64,000 bases of DNA from Malachius bipustulatus (GCA_910589415.1 OU342630.1:14479867-14543866), one strand, 5' to 3'; counted from the first letter of the stretch, positions 21,554 to 33,138 are shown. Notes: a model not told the origin generated them from the letters alone. Made by a program: numbers and translations.

Positions 21554-23243
21554 GCGAATGATATAAGGAGAATGATTGTTAATATTGTTAAAGTTTTAAC
21601 ACAACCAAATACGAAGACCTTCCTTAAATCAATCGTCAATTCGAGTCGGCCGTTTCTCTGCTTCCTCTCTATACTATCAGCCACCTTATCAATCCCACCT
21701 AAAGATACTGAATTAATAAGAATAAATCATTCCTTGTTTACAAACAACGAAATAGAACCTAAACTAATAAATTTCTATAATAAAATGAAATAGGGGAGTC
21801 TATTAATTATAAATGTAGCGTTAAATAAATATTCCGAGGTGCTATAGTACAATTATAAAGAATTTGTTTGCCAAAGAAATTAAACCTTTATTTTGAAATG
21901 TAACAGTGTCACGGGCATGGTACACCCCCTTTTTTTTCTTTTTTTTTGGAGATAACTTTTTTGAAATTTGGTACGTCACATATTCTCGATAGAGCGCACT
22001 TTTTAGCAGAAAATTGAATTTTTTCCCACATCTGGTTTTCCCGAAAATGTTACCAACTTTTTATTTTTAAATAGGACACCCTATATATTAATATATTTTT
22101 GGATTCTATACATTTGTACGAATCCAACAATACGACATAAGTACCATTTTAAATGTTAAATTTGTTTCTATTTAATTTTTTATTTCTCAATTATAGTGTG
22201 ACTCAAGAAATAAATGTGTAAGTTTTTCCATTTATCAGCGACAAGCTCTTCTGCTCAAATAAAGCATTAGTACAAATTTATAAAACTCTATGACATTAAG
22301 GACACTCAACAAGTATTTTTATATGTATCCTCCTGTATAATTTCTAGTATTTCATCATTTCCGTCGTGGCCAGCTTTTCAACCATTCTATTACAAGGTAT
22401 ATGACAGCCGTCGCCTGTCCTATAATGGTTCGTATACTGTCAACACCCCTGTCTAGTAATGAGTAATGCTTACCAACAATGTTAGCTGTGTAACGTAACC
22501 CACCCCTATCTAGCTCGCAGGGAGGCCCTGATAATTCCTCCCATGGGCCGAATTGCAGATATTTAACCTGACATTTCATTACACCCGTTGAATTAGTTCT
22601 CACCCACACATCCAGTAAATTTCAACAGGACACGGCCATGCTCTTAGCGGTTTAATAAATTGTGCTTGTCGTTCTCCATCTATGTATAATAATTATAGAG
22701 CTCGGGTGCGTTTGCACGTATAGAGGCGTAGTTTTATGACTTGTTGATTAAATAATGTGGGGTGGTTTTGATAGTTTAGACAAGAATTTAGTGCACCATT
22801 TATATAACTTATTTTCCTAAAACTTTGCTTTCCCATTAACACTACTTCGTAGATATTACGCATGCTTTCACGCTTTAACTGCATACGTTTCAGTTGTGAG
22901 AGTCAGCTACGATATTAATTGCTTGATTACAAATGTTTTCAAATTCACTTGAAACTGCTTCAGATAAACTGTCGGTCCTGTGAAGTGTTACAGTGCCCTA
23001 AAAATTGTCATAGAAGCCGAATTCTTAACAGTACCTAATTCCTAAAAGTAATATATGATGGTTAAAATTTCTTTATTAAGAAGTTCCACTCAATAAAAAA
23101 ATTGTAAACAAAACAATGTTTTTTGCCGTCTCTATCGACTATGCGGGTGGTAAAAAGAAGTGATGCCCTGGCTCAAATTATCAAAGACATGCAATGGTTA
23201 TCAACGCAACATTTATCGTAATACCATAACAGGGATCTACATA
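21554..23243. other. AT-rich intronic DNA, no recognisable gene
   Basis: A fragment of a palindromic family ('taggacaccctatatattaat') lies near 22070-22340, and 'tcctcctgtata' closes it near 22335. The minus-strand frame at 22355-22609 (84 codons) is open but shows no known domain and no splice context. The remainder appears unique. Confidence 0.4.
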
Positions 23244-23551
23244 CAGGGAGATCCAACGAAAACTTAACAGGCCTAATAGCTTGGAAATTGAAAATGTGCG
23301 CGAAAAACGCCGAAACAGGTCACATTGTTACCTAAAAATATCCCCCTCAACAAACCCCAAAAGTGATACATCGTTGTAAAGAGAATTTAAGTAGCTTTCA
23401 AATGATGTATCATTCGATATGTGTTCTTTATGATCATAAGCAAAGGGGTGGATAACCCTACCAAGGGGATGAACTTGGTAGGGTTCATTTTTCGCGCATA
23501 TCTTCAATTTACAAGTTATTAGGCCTGTTAAGTTTTCGTTGGACCACCTTG
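23244..23551. mobile_element. 308-bp TA-flanked MITE with ~60-bp TIRs
   Basis: Ends CAGGGAGATCCAACGAAAAC and its complement GTTTTCGTTGGACCACCTTG are flanked by TA (23242-23243 and 23552-23553). The arms continue through AACTTAACAGGCCTAATA and through the less exact 'cttggaaattgaa' segment. No ORF. It is a Tc1/mariner-type non-autonomous element. Confidence 0.8.
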
Positions 23552-24069
23552 TATGTGGTTTAGTTGTAAAACAAATAATATAAGGCTAAAAACAGCTGGA
23601 TTGACATACAAAAATGAAGTTTGACTAATATCCTTTCTTCCATTATTAATCGCGTCCAAGATTTCTGATATGTGCTCTGGAATATTAAAATTTCAAATTC
23701 AAACATCCCCCCGCCCAAGCGACATACGTGGGGGACGCGGTTAACAATTTTCTATACGGATTTTCAGCCCTTATACTCCGAATCTGCAATACAACTCTAC
23801 CAGATGGTAGAGGACATAGAAACCACACAGCCTCGCCCGGTGCGATACCATCTTTCTGGCTTAGGCGGCGTGAAGCTGCTTTAAAGAGCTGACGTTTCGT
23901 TGCTGTGCCAGAGATTCCGGTCCTTGGGGTAAGAAATAATTAATATGCATGGATGGCGTTCCCGGGGTTAAAATTTTCCGGAGTTAAAACGACCTCCCAT
24001 TCGGATCTCCGGGCGGGGGCTAATCCAGGGGCACATTCATGCAAAAGAAAGAATAATAACACCTCCAGA

Positions 24070-25100
24070 ATGGAAAAATGTATAGTCGACTTTTGCAATA
24101 TTAGAGGTTCAAATACGAATATCAATTCAGTACATCAACATCTTCAGACAAATAAACCTCACATTCTAGCACTGTGTGAAACAAAAGTCCAAGCGTCATC
24201 AAGTACAGTTAATTATCTCTATCCAGGATATGACTTTCATTCCCGATTTAGACGTAACTTCGGAATTGGCATTTTTGTCAGAAGTGACCTCTCCTGCCAG
24301 CGTGAGGAAGTCTTTGAGCCCCATGACTTCGACGTCATGTGGCTTAGGATAACAGACCGACAAACAACGAGATTTATCTGTTGTTTATACCGACCACCCA
24401 GCGATACACAGTATAGGACACTTTTTTTGTCCCTCACAAAAACTGTTGAATTCATACAGATAAACTACCCCAAAGCTGAGATATCCATCTTGGGTGATTT
24501 TAATGTCAAAACATCAACTGGCTTAAATATTAAAACTTCACTGATGAAGAAGGCCGTGAAGCGGAATCGTTTGCGATCAGCTGTGGTTTTACACAGCTCA
24601 TTGATGAACCAACACGCATTCCCGATCGCAAGGGAGAATTCGCTAGCCTGTTGGATCTGTTTTTGATCAAGAACCCTCAAATGTATACTATTACGGTGAA
24701 AGCCCCACTAGGTTCCTCAGACCATAAACTAGTCTCAACATCTTGTGTCCTACCAATTACTAGTGTTAAAGAAGCAAGTAAACCTCGTGTAGTCTGGCAC
24801 TATAGATCTGCTAAATGGGAAGAACTCAAGGAATATTATCGAGATTTTCCATGGAGGAGTCTTTGTTTCGGCTCTAATGATCCATCTGTTTGTGCTAGGG
24901 AAGTTGCTCAAGTCATCCTAACAGGCATGGAAGCCTACATTCCCTTTTCAAAAAACAGCTCTCAAACAGCAAACCTTGGTTCAACAAAAGATGCAAGGAA
25001 GCTGTCGCCTCCAAACAACTGGCTTTTCGCCAATGAGAGAGCCCCGACAGCACAAACCACCACAATTTCATCCTTGCTCGAAACAGATGCAAAGAAATAA
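24070..25100 (+). pseudogene. Apurinic-type endonuclease domain of the 24-27 kb non-LTR element
   Basis: From the Met at 24070 (MEKCIVDFCNIRGSNTNI) the frame carries ILALCETKV (catalytic Glu), LYRPPSD and ISILGDFNVKT. It then shifts frame near 24650; the second frame contains the GSSDHKLV motif (the SDH triad end). Both halves of an exo-endo-phosphatase fold are therefore visible but in different frames, so the gene is broken. The upstream frame from 23953 has no recognisable domain. Confidence 0.85.
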
Positions 25101-25176
25101 TAGATCAAACCATGGAAACTCACAACCAAAGAATTAGGAACAAACTTCTCTCCTGCCCTAACGGTTCGAAATCTTT

Positions 25177-26936
25177 TTGGCAGTCAGCCAGAACTTTACC
25201 AGATCCACGATTCCACCACTTACACGGACAGATGGGACTATCGCATCCACGGCTACTGAGAAGGCGAACTTGTTGGCGGGAGTCTTTTCTTCATACTCTT
25301 CCGTCGACTTTCATGGAAGAACTCCGCCAATAATCCCTTCCGTGGAGCCCAAAATGTCAGACATTATTTTCCGACAGCGTGTCATAAAGAGCATTATGTT
25401 AGCCTTAGACCTAAACAAAGCTTCTGGCGGGCCCGATGATGTACCTGTTATCGTACTTAAAGAATGCGCCACTGAGCTGTCATCTGTTTCCTGTAGACTT
25501 TTCAATCTGTTTTACAAAAAGGGAATAATATTCCTTCCTGTTGGAAATGTGCACGGGTCCAGCCTATTCCCAAGAAAAGCAAAAAGACCTTACTAAATAA
25601 CTATCGACCAGTAGCACTGCTTTCAGTAATATCCAAGATTATGGAGAAAGCTATTAACCAACATCTTTTAAAGTTCTTGGAAGGAGTTAATATAATCAGC
25701 GACCGTCAATATGGATTCCGCAAACAGAGATCAACTGGTGACCTCCTCACCCACGTCACCGAGCTGTGGAACAGCGCAATCGAGCACCATGGGGAGTCTC
25801 GAGGGGTTGCGCTTGATATTTCTAGAGCTTTCGACCGTGTTTGACATGATGGACTGTTGGCAAAACTGCAGGCCTAGGTATGGCATGCCCGAGAAATTCT
25901 GCTTGTGGCTAGCGAGTTATCTCGGAGATCGTTCATTGCAGGTGGCAGTCGATGGAGTTCTTTCTGAACCTTTTCCATCAATGCCGGTGTGCCTCAGGGA
26001 TCCATTTTATCTCCGATTATCTTTCTAATATTTATAAACGACATGCTTGAAACAACAAAAAATCCGATATATAGTTTTGCCGACGACAGTACCCTCATAT
26101 CTTCTTATACGTTAGATGCGCGAACATCTGCCATCGACGCACAGACTCGCAGGGAGCAAGAAGTTGCCATACTTAACAATGACTTGCAAGACATTCTAAC
26201 TTGGGGCGATAGAAACCAAGTCCAATTTAATGCTGGAAAAACCCAAGCAGTCATCTTCTCCAAAAAGATCAACGTTTTAGAGCCAGATATGGTGATGGCG
26301 GGACACTCTCTTACCCCAGCTTCATCTCTTCGTTTACTTGGAGTGAGCCTCGGAGCGAACATGTCTTGGCATGATCATGTTGCAGGTCTGGCGAAGGGTG
26401 CTTCTCAAAAACTTGGAACACTCTTCCGCACGAAGAAATTTTATACACCACAACAGCTTCTCCTCTTATACAAGGCTCAAATCCGACCATCCTTGGAGTA
26501 CTGCTCACATGTTTGGAGCTCAGCTTCTAAACATACGCTGAGACTACTCGACTCTATTCAGAAAAGAGCCATCCGCTTGATTGGGGACCCATATTTGACA
26601 AAAAATTTAGACACTCTCGAACATCGAAGAAGAGTAGCTGACCTGAGTCTGTTTTACAGATATTTTAATGGAAAGTGTTCAAAAGACGTGGCCCGCTTGA
26701 TCCCACCAAGATCAAGACCGGGCAGAAATACACGCCGAGCCGCAGACGCTCATCCTTATCAGGTTCAGCTCGTTACACCTCGTACCACCCTATTTCAGAC
26801 TTCTTTTATGTATAGAACCGCATCGCTTTGGAATAGCATTCCAAAGGGCGTGTTTCTCGAAGTATACAACCTACAGAGATTCAAGGCCAACGTGAATCGA
26901 TATCTCCGCTCATGCATCGCTCCGAGAGCGTCATAG
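25177..26936 (+). pseudogene. Reverse transcriptase of the 24-27 kb non-LTR element, frameshifted
   Basis: The pieces in order are: the linker region to 25596 (LDLNKASGGPDDVPV), a fingers segment at 25641-25844 (KIMEKAINQHLLKF; QYGFRKQRSTGDLLTHV; ALDISRAFDRV), a shifted part near 25845-25980, and 25989-26936 with PQGSILSPIIFLIF and FADDSTLIS. The catalytic Asp of the FADD box is present. The C-terminal third (LLGVSLGANMSWHDHV; LEYCSHVWSSA) is intact. Frame changes near 25597, 25845 and 25985 inactivate it. There is no RNase H. Confidence 0.85.
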
Positions 26937-26999
26937 GGATATCGTTCGATGTCCCCCTTGCAAGCGAATAATTTTAAACCACAGATTTTTCTGATCCGA

Positions 27000-27799
27000 T
27001 GCGTAGTTATTTTTTATATATTTCAATGTTTCCAGATAAAATGATCACCCTGTAAAAATTAGGTAATACTCATGTCAATCAACTTAATTTGAGAGCGCGA
27101 AGTATTAGAAATATTTTAGGGAGCTCTGGCAAGCAGCGTAGCTCTCGCACTTCTATTACGGGCTGATTATGGATTGGTGGACATGGAGAGTACTACTTAT
27201 TGTGGATTAGGGATTGTAAGTTTAGTACTTTTTTTCTCCAGCACAACTTCATAACTTTATATTATAAAAAGTTTACTTTTTATATAGATTACCTAATAAA
27301 TGGTTTCTGGCTCTAAGGTAATATTAATTATTTTAATAAATAAATAACACTGCACACGATACTCTTCGTTCAGGAAAAATATAGTACGTAGGTTTATACC
27401 AATGACGTCTAAATAAAAAATTTATGAATGGAATGCTGGGTCTATTTTTTTTAGACGTCATTGATTTATACCCGGATTACGATGTTGCCAAGGAAACGTT
27501 CCATTTTAAGTCCCAACCTGAACAACGATTGACAAATTTTATTGGAATTGAGGAACATAATTTGATTGCCTGTAATTCCGTTACCGATAATATAAAAATA
27601 AAACCAAACAATGTCGAGATAGTTAGGTGAAATCGTGTGTTTTGCCTATAAAAATGGAAGTTTTTGAATAAGCTTATAAGATATCGGTAATGAAGCCGAG
27701 GAAACAAATTTAGTCTTAAATTTACAGTCTTGCTTAAAATCTTCTATGTACTTCTACACTCTGTAATATTATGTATATACCCTGTCCGCTAATTCGAGA
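27000..27799. repeat. Inverted fragment related to the 1-512 / 8834-9490 repeat
   Basis: 'gatcaccctgta' at about 27042 is a typical element end. The stretch 27330-27410 ('actgcacacgatactcttcgttcagg') is the inverse of 9320-9360. The open frame 27424-27630 has no recognisable domain. Confidence 0.4.
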
Positions 27800-28690
27800 T
27801 CAGCCATGGACGAGGATCGGTGCATATGTGTGCGAGGCGTGTTCAAATAAAGTGTGAGCGGATCTGCACTCCAGTCTAGGTACGTTAAATTCAGGAGAAT
27901 CTATGGCTGTCGATTTTATAATGTATTGTCTTAGGTGTAGAAGAATAATACAGAGGATAAAACCAATCGGTGCGTCAAATAGCAGTGAACTTGAAATCTC
28001 CCAAGAAGCAGAACCTGAGAACAATCTCTAGGTGAAAACCTCTTATTGAATTCAGTCGACAAGCAAGATATTTCAGGAATCTTCGTTGGATACCCTCAAT
28101 CCTATCAGCATGGATTCTATGTATAGTGAACCAGACCAAGGAGACATACACCAATTGAGAGCTAACAAAAGAATGGTAAACGGAAAGTAAAACGTCTTAA
28201 AAACATCGCGAATTCCTAATAAAAAATTAAATGGTTGTACTTGACGCCAAAATAATATAATCTCTATGGTGATTGAGTCGCATACGTGAGTCAACAATAA
28301 TGCCCAGATCTTTGACTCTAGAGGAAAGCGTTAAATGTAATTCCGAAAGGATGCATTCACAGATAAAAGGCGAACAACTCCCAGAATAAGTAACCACAGT
28401 GCATTTACCAATATTAAAATTCAGATTGTTACGATCGCACCATACATCAAAAGCACCAAGACTCTCCTGTAGCCTTGAGGAAAGAGCCTTGAGGAACTCC
28501 GGAGAGCACGGTGGTGACAGTTGAACGAAAACCTGAGAGAGATGAATTGTCTTCTTCCTAGCAAATAACTGCGAAGCAGGTCAACCACATTCTTAGTGCC
28601 GAAATATTTAAACAAATAAGTGCGTGATTCAATCGGTGAACAACCTAGCTGAAATCCGTGTAAACTGCATTTACGTAGATGTCACCTATT
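27800..28690 (-). pseudogene. Degenerate CR1/Jockey-type reverse transcriptase, split by the Gypsy insertion
   Basis: Translated piecewise on the minus strand it shows VNAVYTDFS (palm A), SGVPQGS-like (28500-28550), a CNKC-like segment reading FNIGKCTVVTYSG, RVKDLGIIVDSRM, and tail pieces. All are interrupted by stops and frame changes. The order matches the 18-20.6 kb element. The upstream part continues beyond the Gypsy element at 33337-33438, so the Gypsy provirus landed inside this fossil. Confidence 0.7.
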
Positions 28691-28883
28691 TGTGCTGTTA
28701 GGAGATTGTGACGGTCTTGGCAACAAGGCGCGTGACTGACAGCACAAGTACAGTAATGGCGACTGTGAGATGTTCCTAAAAGTTGTTCAATAAAACTTAT
28801 TATTTATCACTTGTGAATTGTGTTACGTTTCTTTATTCCTCTACAGAGTAATCTCTAAGACTATTATTATCAATAATAGTACA
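28691..28883 (+). repeat. 5' LTR of the Gypsy element
   Basis: The LTR is 193 bp, begins TGTGCTGTTAGG and ends AATAGTACA. An AATAAA lies inside (TTCAATAAAACTT), a candidate polyadenylation signal. The primer-binding site follows immediately (TGGTGGCAGCGGTGGGA at 28884). Confidence 0.95.
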
Positions 28884-28900
28884 TGGTGGCAGCGGTGGGA
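28884..28900 (+). other. Candidate primer-binding site of the Gypsy element
   Basis: TGGTGGCAGCGGTGGGA lies directly after the 5' LTR and starts with TGG, as needed to pair with a tRNA CCA end. I do not assign the tRNA species. Confidence 0.7.
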
Positions 28901-28905
28901 TACAA

Positions 28906-29568
28906 ATGATGATCGAAATCGAAAGTTTAAAAATGCCGGATGAGGAGATAGCGGGTCCAAGTAACCCCATTATAAATGTACCGGTTCAGTTTTCCCCGCC
29001 TGATAAATTCAGTTTCGTGAATCCAGTTTCATGGCCCCAATGGAGGAAGCGCTTCGAACGTTATATGTCAGTCTCTGGACAAATCATGAAATCAAACGAA
29101 GAAAAGATCAACAGTTTAATGTACATTATGGGAGAAGAATCAGAAGAGATACTACTTCAATTTACACAAATACCGGTAACATACGAAGAAACTTTGGAAA
29201 GTTTTGAGAGACATTTTATCCCCAGGAGAAACGTCATATTCGAGAGATTCAAATTTAATTCGAGAGTTCAAGCGCCGGGTGAGTCCATTGAAGCATACAT
29301 TACCAGTTTACATAGCTTAGTTGAAAACTGCGATTATGGAACGTTGAAAGAACAGTTAATCAGAGATCGAATTGTTGTCGGTATGAGAGACGTTAAAACC
29401 AGCGAAAGATTACAATTAAAAGAAGATCTCACTCTACAAGAATGCGTTACTATTGCGAAACAGGCTGAATTGCAAGCTAGTCAGAGTCGGGAGATACAGG
29501 AGAGACAAGATGGGAGGAGCAACTGTTACAGCAGCTGTGATCCAAGCTGGTCAAAGTCAAGGTCGTAG
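28906..29568 (+). CDS. Gypsy gag (capsid part), 220 codons
   Basis: This encodes the structural Gag capsid region. Recognisable features are WPQWRKRFERYM near residue 45, LMYIMGEESEEILLQF, FIPRRNVIFERFKFNSRVQ and SIEAYITSLHSLVENCDYG, the typical retrotransposon gag fold. The frame ends in TAG about 50 codons after the alpha-helical QECVTIAKQAELQASQS stretch and lacks the CCHC knuckles, which are in the next frame. It starts about 20 bases after the LTR. It overlaps pol by 116 bases; pol lies in the +1 frame relative to gag. Confidence 0.9.
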   Translation: MMIEIESLKMPDEEIAGPSNPIINVPVQFSPPDKFSFVNPVSWPQWRKRFERYMSVSGQIMKSNEEKINSLMYIMGEESEEILLQFTQIPVTYEETLESFERHFIPRRNVIFERFKFNSRVQAPGESIEAYITSLHSLVENCDYGTLKEQLIRDRIVVGMRDVKTSERLQLKEDLTLQECVTIAKQAELQASQSREIQERQDGRSNCYSSCDPSWSKSRS

Positions 29569-32500
29569 GAGATACTTCCAGCAAAGTAGTTCCAGTGCTG
29601 CTGGATCAGCCAATGCTGCACCAACTGCAGATAAATTGCCATATTATCAGAAACGTCGCAGTGATGAAGAAAATAATGGGCACAATAATAGACCAGTAGA
29701 TAAGAAGTGCAGCTTTTGCGGATACCAATGGCACTTTCGTGAACGTTGTCCAGCAAATAGGTCTGTTTGTAATAACTGTAAGAAACGGGGACACTGGGCA
29801 GCAGTCTGCAGGAATACAAAGGTCAGATCCATGTATTGCAATAATAGTTATAGTGAAGAAGGACAGGATAGATCAAGCGACTATACCGAGAAAGTAGATA
29901 GAACAGGAAATAATAATTACTTAGGTTCCATAGAGTTACTCCATGTAGATGCATATACAAACGCTAAGGAATGGTTAGTGAATATTTATATAACTGAGTT
30001 GGGAAAAGAAGTAAGCTTCCTAGTTGATACGGGCGCAGATATTACTTGCTTGCCAAATACTTTCTTGAATTCCTATTTGTTAGAAAAGTTACGTCCTTGT
30101 ACAAAAATTGTAACCGGTCCGTCTGGCGTCAAATTGGATATAGCAGGGACGGTACAAGTAAAGTTAAACAAAGATAATATGGCGGTTGAGACAGAAGTAT
30201 ATGTTATTAAAGGATTAATTAAGCCAATAATAGGTAGGGCATCCATAGTTAAATTGAAACTTTTGTATTATCACAATAATAATTATTTATGTGTAGTAGA
30301 TTCAGACAATCATATAGATAGTGTGGACGGTATCCAACAGAGATTTCCTAGGATTTTTAGTGACATAGGTACGTTCAGGACTGAGATGGAAATAAAAATT
30401 ACAGAAGGGGTCCAACCTTATATTCAGAGTACACCGCGAGTTGTACCTATACCCTTATTGAATCCACTGAAAGAAGAATTGGATAGATTACAGAAACTCG
30501 ACATTATAGAAGTAGTAGACTATTATACTCCCTGGGTCAGTCCTATAGTAGTTGTACAAAAACAATCAAAAGTCCGACTCTGTGTTGACTATACTCATTT
30601 AAATAAAGCTGTGTTAAGATTATATTTTCCTATAGGCAAAATTGAAAATATTTTAGCACAGATAAAAGGTTCTAAATGGTTTTCGAAATTAGACTGTACT
30701 TCAGGGTTTTACCAGATTAAGCTCAGTAAGGATTCTCAGCATTTGACTACATTTATTACTCCCTACGGAAGATTCTTATTTAAACGCCTACCGTTTGGAA
30801 TTACTTGCGCCCCAGAATATTTTTCAATTCTTTTAAATAAAGCACTGATGGGTATTAAGGGGGTAATTAGTCATATAGACGATATTTTAATTCATGCTCC
30901 TACCAAAATCGAACACGATAAAATTCTGAATGAAGTACTAAAGAAAATTGACCTCGAGGGCATAACATTAAACAAACTAAAATGCATAATAGGGGTGCAG
31001 GAACTTAAGTTTCTGGGTCACCATATTTCCACAGAGGGAATCGCAGTAGATCCAGAAAGAATTTCTAGTATAAAAAAATTTCCTAAACCAACTAATAAAA
31101 AGGAACTCTTACAATTCTTAGGAATGATAAATTTCTCTAGCCGATTTATAGCTAATAAATCAGAGATTCTTGAACCATTGACTTCATTATTAAAACAAAA
31201 CGTGTCATATAGTTGGGATAGTTCTCAAGAAGAGGCATTCAATAAAATCAAAGAAGTATTACAGTGCAGCCCATGTCTAGCCTATTTTGACCAGTCAAAA
31301 AAGATATCCATTTCAGCTGATTCATCATCTTATGGATTGGGAGCATGTTTAATTCAATCTAAGAATGGTCATAAAGAAGTAGTAGCATATGCTTCTAGAC
31401 TATTGTCTCCAACAGAAAAAAGATACGCCCAGATAGAGAAAGAAGCTTTAGCGTTGACGTGGGCAGCTGACAAGTTTCAGGAATATGTAACGGGATTGGT
31501 CTTCTTTTTAGAAACCGATCACAAACCGCTCATTCAAATTTTACAAAGTAAACCAATCGACGAATTGACACCTCGGTTGCAGCGTTTTAGAATTCGTCTA
31601 ATGAGGTATCAATATCTAGTCGAATATATTCCAGGAAAACTGCTAGTGGTAGCTGATGCTTTATCACGAAATTTTTCAAAAAATTCAGTGGTACCCGAAG
31701 ATGACGAATTAGCTCAAGATGTAGAAGCTCACGTAAACTTAATAATCAGAAATGTACCAGTCAAATCATATTTCATAGAAGAAATAATTGTCGAACAAGA
31801 GAAAGATGAAATTTGTAAATTACTAAAAGAATATATCTTCGAAGGTTGGCCTAATAAAAACAAACTAGATGAAAGCCTTTTACCTTATTTTAACTATAGA
31901 CATGAAATATCGTTTAGTGAAGGAATTTTGTTGAGAGGATCTAGAATAATAATACCAAAATCTCTACAATTTTGCTGTTTAGAATTTCTACATCAAGGAC
32001 ATTTAGGTGTGGTCAAGTGTAGGGAACGAGCAAAAGCATCAGTTTGGTGGCTCGGTCTCTCCACTCAACTAGAAAATGTGGTTAGAAATTGTCCGCAATG
32101 TGTAGAACATAGATCTAACCCAAAAGAAACATTTATTAAAGATGATTTTCCTGAAAGACCGTGGCAGAAAATTGCAATCGACTTATTCAAAACAGATTCG
32201 TGGTATTTGATAGTTACCGATTACTTTTCCAGATTTTTTGAAATTTTTAAACTTGTCAAAATGACTGAATCAATAGTCATAAGTAAACTAAAAGAACTCT
32301 TTTCTAGATACGGTATAGCGGAGATAGTAAGATCGGATAACGGGCCACAGCTCCAAGCGGAATTCAAGCAGTTTGCTAGAGAATATGATTTCAGGCATAT
32401 AACCAGTAGTCCCTATTTTGCACAATCAAACGGATGCATAGAAGCTGCGGTAAAGACAGCCAAAACCCTGATTAAGAAAAACAAAGACATTTATTTGGCT

Positions 32501-33127
32501 TTATTAGCATATCGCACCACCCCATTACAGTGCGGGTTTAGTCCAGCTGAGTTACTAATGAATAGAAAATTGAGGTCACCCTTACCAATGATTTCTAAAA
32601 AACTTAATGAGACTGTAGATACGCGAGCTGTTTTTCAAAGAGAGAGTAAAGCTAAGAATAAGTCTGCAATCCAATTTGATAAAAGACACCGGTCTAGAGA
32701 GTTAAGTAATCTAAATGTAGGAGATGGTGTTTGGGTGGTTGATGTGAGAGAGTACGGGAAAATTATTGCAGTATTACCGGAACCTAGGTCTTATGTAGTG
32801 GAAACTCCTAGGGGTACCTACCGTAGGAACAGATGGCATTTGATTCCCACACCTTATCATATTCCTCGACAAGTAATTACCCCGACACCGTCTGAACCTC
32901 CGACTTCTAGATCCGAGACACGAAGTTTCAGTGCACCTAATGCTCCCGATGACATTAGTCAGAGGGAAGAACGTATTGTTACCTTTTCTGACGTTGTTCA
33001 TAATGAAGTAGGAATTAATGAGACTCCTTGTGCTCATAGTACTCCTATAGCATGTAAAAGTAGACCTGTTAGAAATAGAAAGAAACCTGTATATCTAGAA
33101 GATTATGTAATTAGAGTATTAGACTAA
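29453..33127 (+). CDS. Gypsy pol: nucleocapsid fingers, protease, reverse transcriptase, RNase H, integrase
   Basis: The frame is 1224 codons and uninterrupted. Two CCHC knuckles lie at residues 86-99 and 106-119. Aspartic protease DTGA is at 192-195. Reverse transcriptase has LDC with D414 and IDD at 475-477 (H-I-D-D in place of Y-x-D-D). RNase H has D623, E664 and D689. Integrase has an HH-CC finger (HQGHLG near 847-852; CPQC near 880-883) and a D910, D962, E997 triad with the expected D-D-35-E spacing. The chain ends a dozen bases before the 3' LTR. The first Met (29453) is only a frame opening; expression presumably depends on a frame change from gag. Everything needed for reverse transcription and integration is intact by motif. 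Confidence 0.95.
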   Translation: MRNRLNCKLVRVGRYRRDKMGGATVTAAVIQAGQSQGRRRYFQQSSSSAAGSANAAPTADKLPYYQKRRSDEENNGHNNRPVDKKCSFCGYQWHFRERCPANRSVCNNCKKRGHWAAVCRNTKVRSMYCNNSYSEEGQDRSSDYTEKVDRTGNNNYLGSIELLHVDAYTNAKEWLVNIYITELGKEVSFLVDTGADITCLPNTFLNSYLLEKLRPCTKIVTGPSGVKLDIAGTVQVKLNKDNMAVETEVYVIKGLIKPIIGRASIVKLKLLYYHNNNYLCVVDSDNHIDSVDGIQQRFPRIFSDIGTFRTEMEIKITEGVQPYIQSTPRVVPIPLLNPLKEELDRLQKLDIIEVVDYYTPWVSPIVVVQKQSKVRLCVDYTHLNKAVLRLYFPIGKIENILAQIKGSKWFSKLDCTSGFYQIKLSKDSQHLTTFITPYGRFLFKRLPFGITCAPEYFSILLNKALMGIKGVISHIDDILIHAPTKIEHDKILNEVLKKIDLEGITLNKLKCIIGVQELKFLGHHISTEGIAVDPERISSIKKFPKPTNKKELLQFLGMINFSSRFIANKSEILEPLTSLLKQNVSYSWDSSQEEAFNKIKEVLQCSPCLAYFDQSKKISISADSSSYGLGACLIQSKNGHKEVVAYASRLLSPTEKRYAQIEKEALALTWAADKFQEYVTGLVFFLETDHKPLIQILQSKPIDELTPRLQRFRIRLMRYQYLVEYIPGKLLVVADALSRNFSKNSVVPEDDELAQDVEAHVNLIIRNVPVKSYFIEEIIVEQEKDEICKLLKEYIFEGWPNKNKLDESLLPYFNYRHEISFSEGILLRGSRIIIPKSLQFCCLEFLHQGHLGVVKCRERAKASVWWLGLSTQLENVVRNCPQCVEHRSNPKETFIKDDFPERPWQKIAIDLFKTDSWYLIVTDYFSRFFEIFKLVKMTESIVISKLKELFSRYGIAEIVRSDNGPQLQAEFKQFAREYDFRHITSSPYFAQSNGCIEAAVKTAKTLIKKNKDIYLALLAYRTTPLQCGFSPAELLMNRKLRSPLPMISKKLNETVDTRAVFQRESKAKNKSAIQFDKRHRSRELSNLNVGDGVWVVDVREYGKIIAVLPEPRSYVVETPRGTYRRNRWHLIPTPYHIPRQVITPTPSEPPTSRSETRSFSAPNAPDDISQREERIVTFSDVVHNEVGINETPCAHSTPIACKSRPVRNRKKPVYLEDYVIRVLD

Positions 33128-33138
33128 AAAGGGGAGGA

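Larger units (their letters stand above)
23660..26990 (+). mobile_element. Decayed non-LTR retrotransposon (Jockey/CR1 superfamily), plus strand
   Basis: A near-complete pol region covers endonuclease to reverse-transcriptase C-terminus in several frames. A GC-richer leader at about 23660-24070 may be its 5' UTR or the rest of ORF1. The 3' end lies after the stop at 26936, near 26990, without an obvious simple-repeat tail. At least three frame changes break the ORF. A second copy of its 3' third lies inverted at 15905-16590. Confidence 0.8.

Noticed and set aside
22355..22609. 84-codon minus-strand frame
   Set aside because: No known domain, no flanking splice sites that extend it, and fragments of repeats adjoin it.
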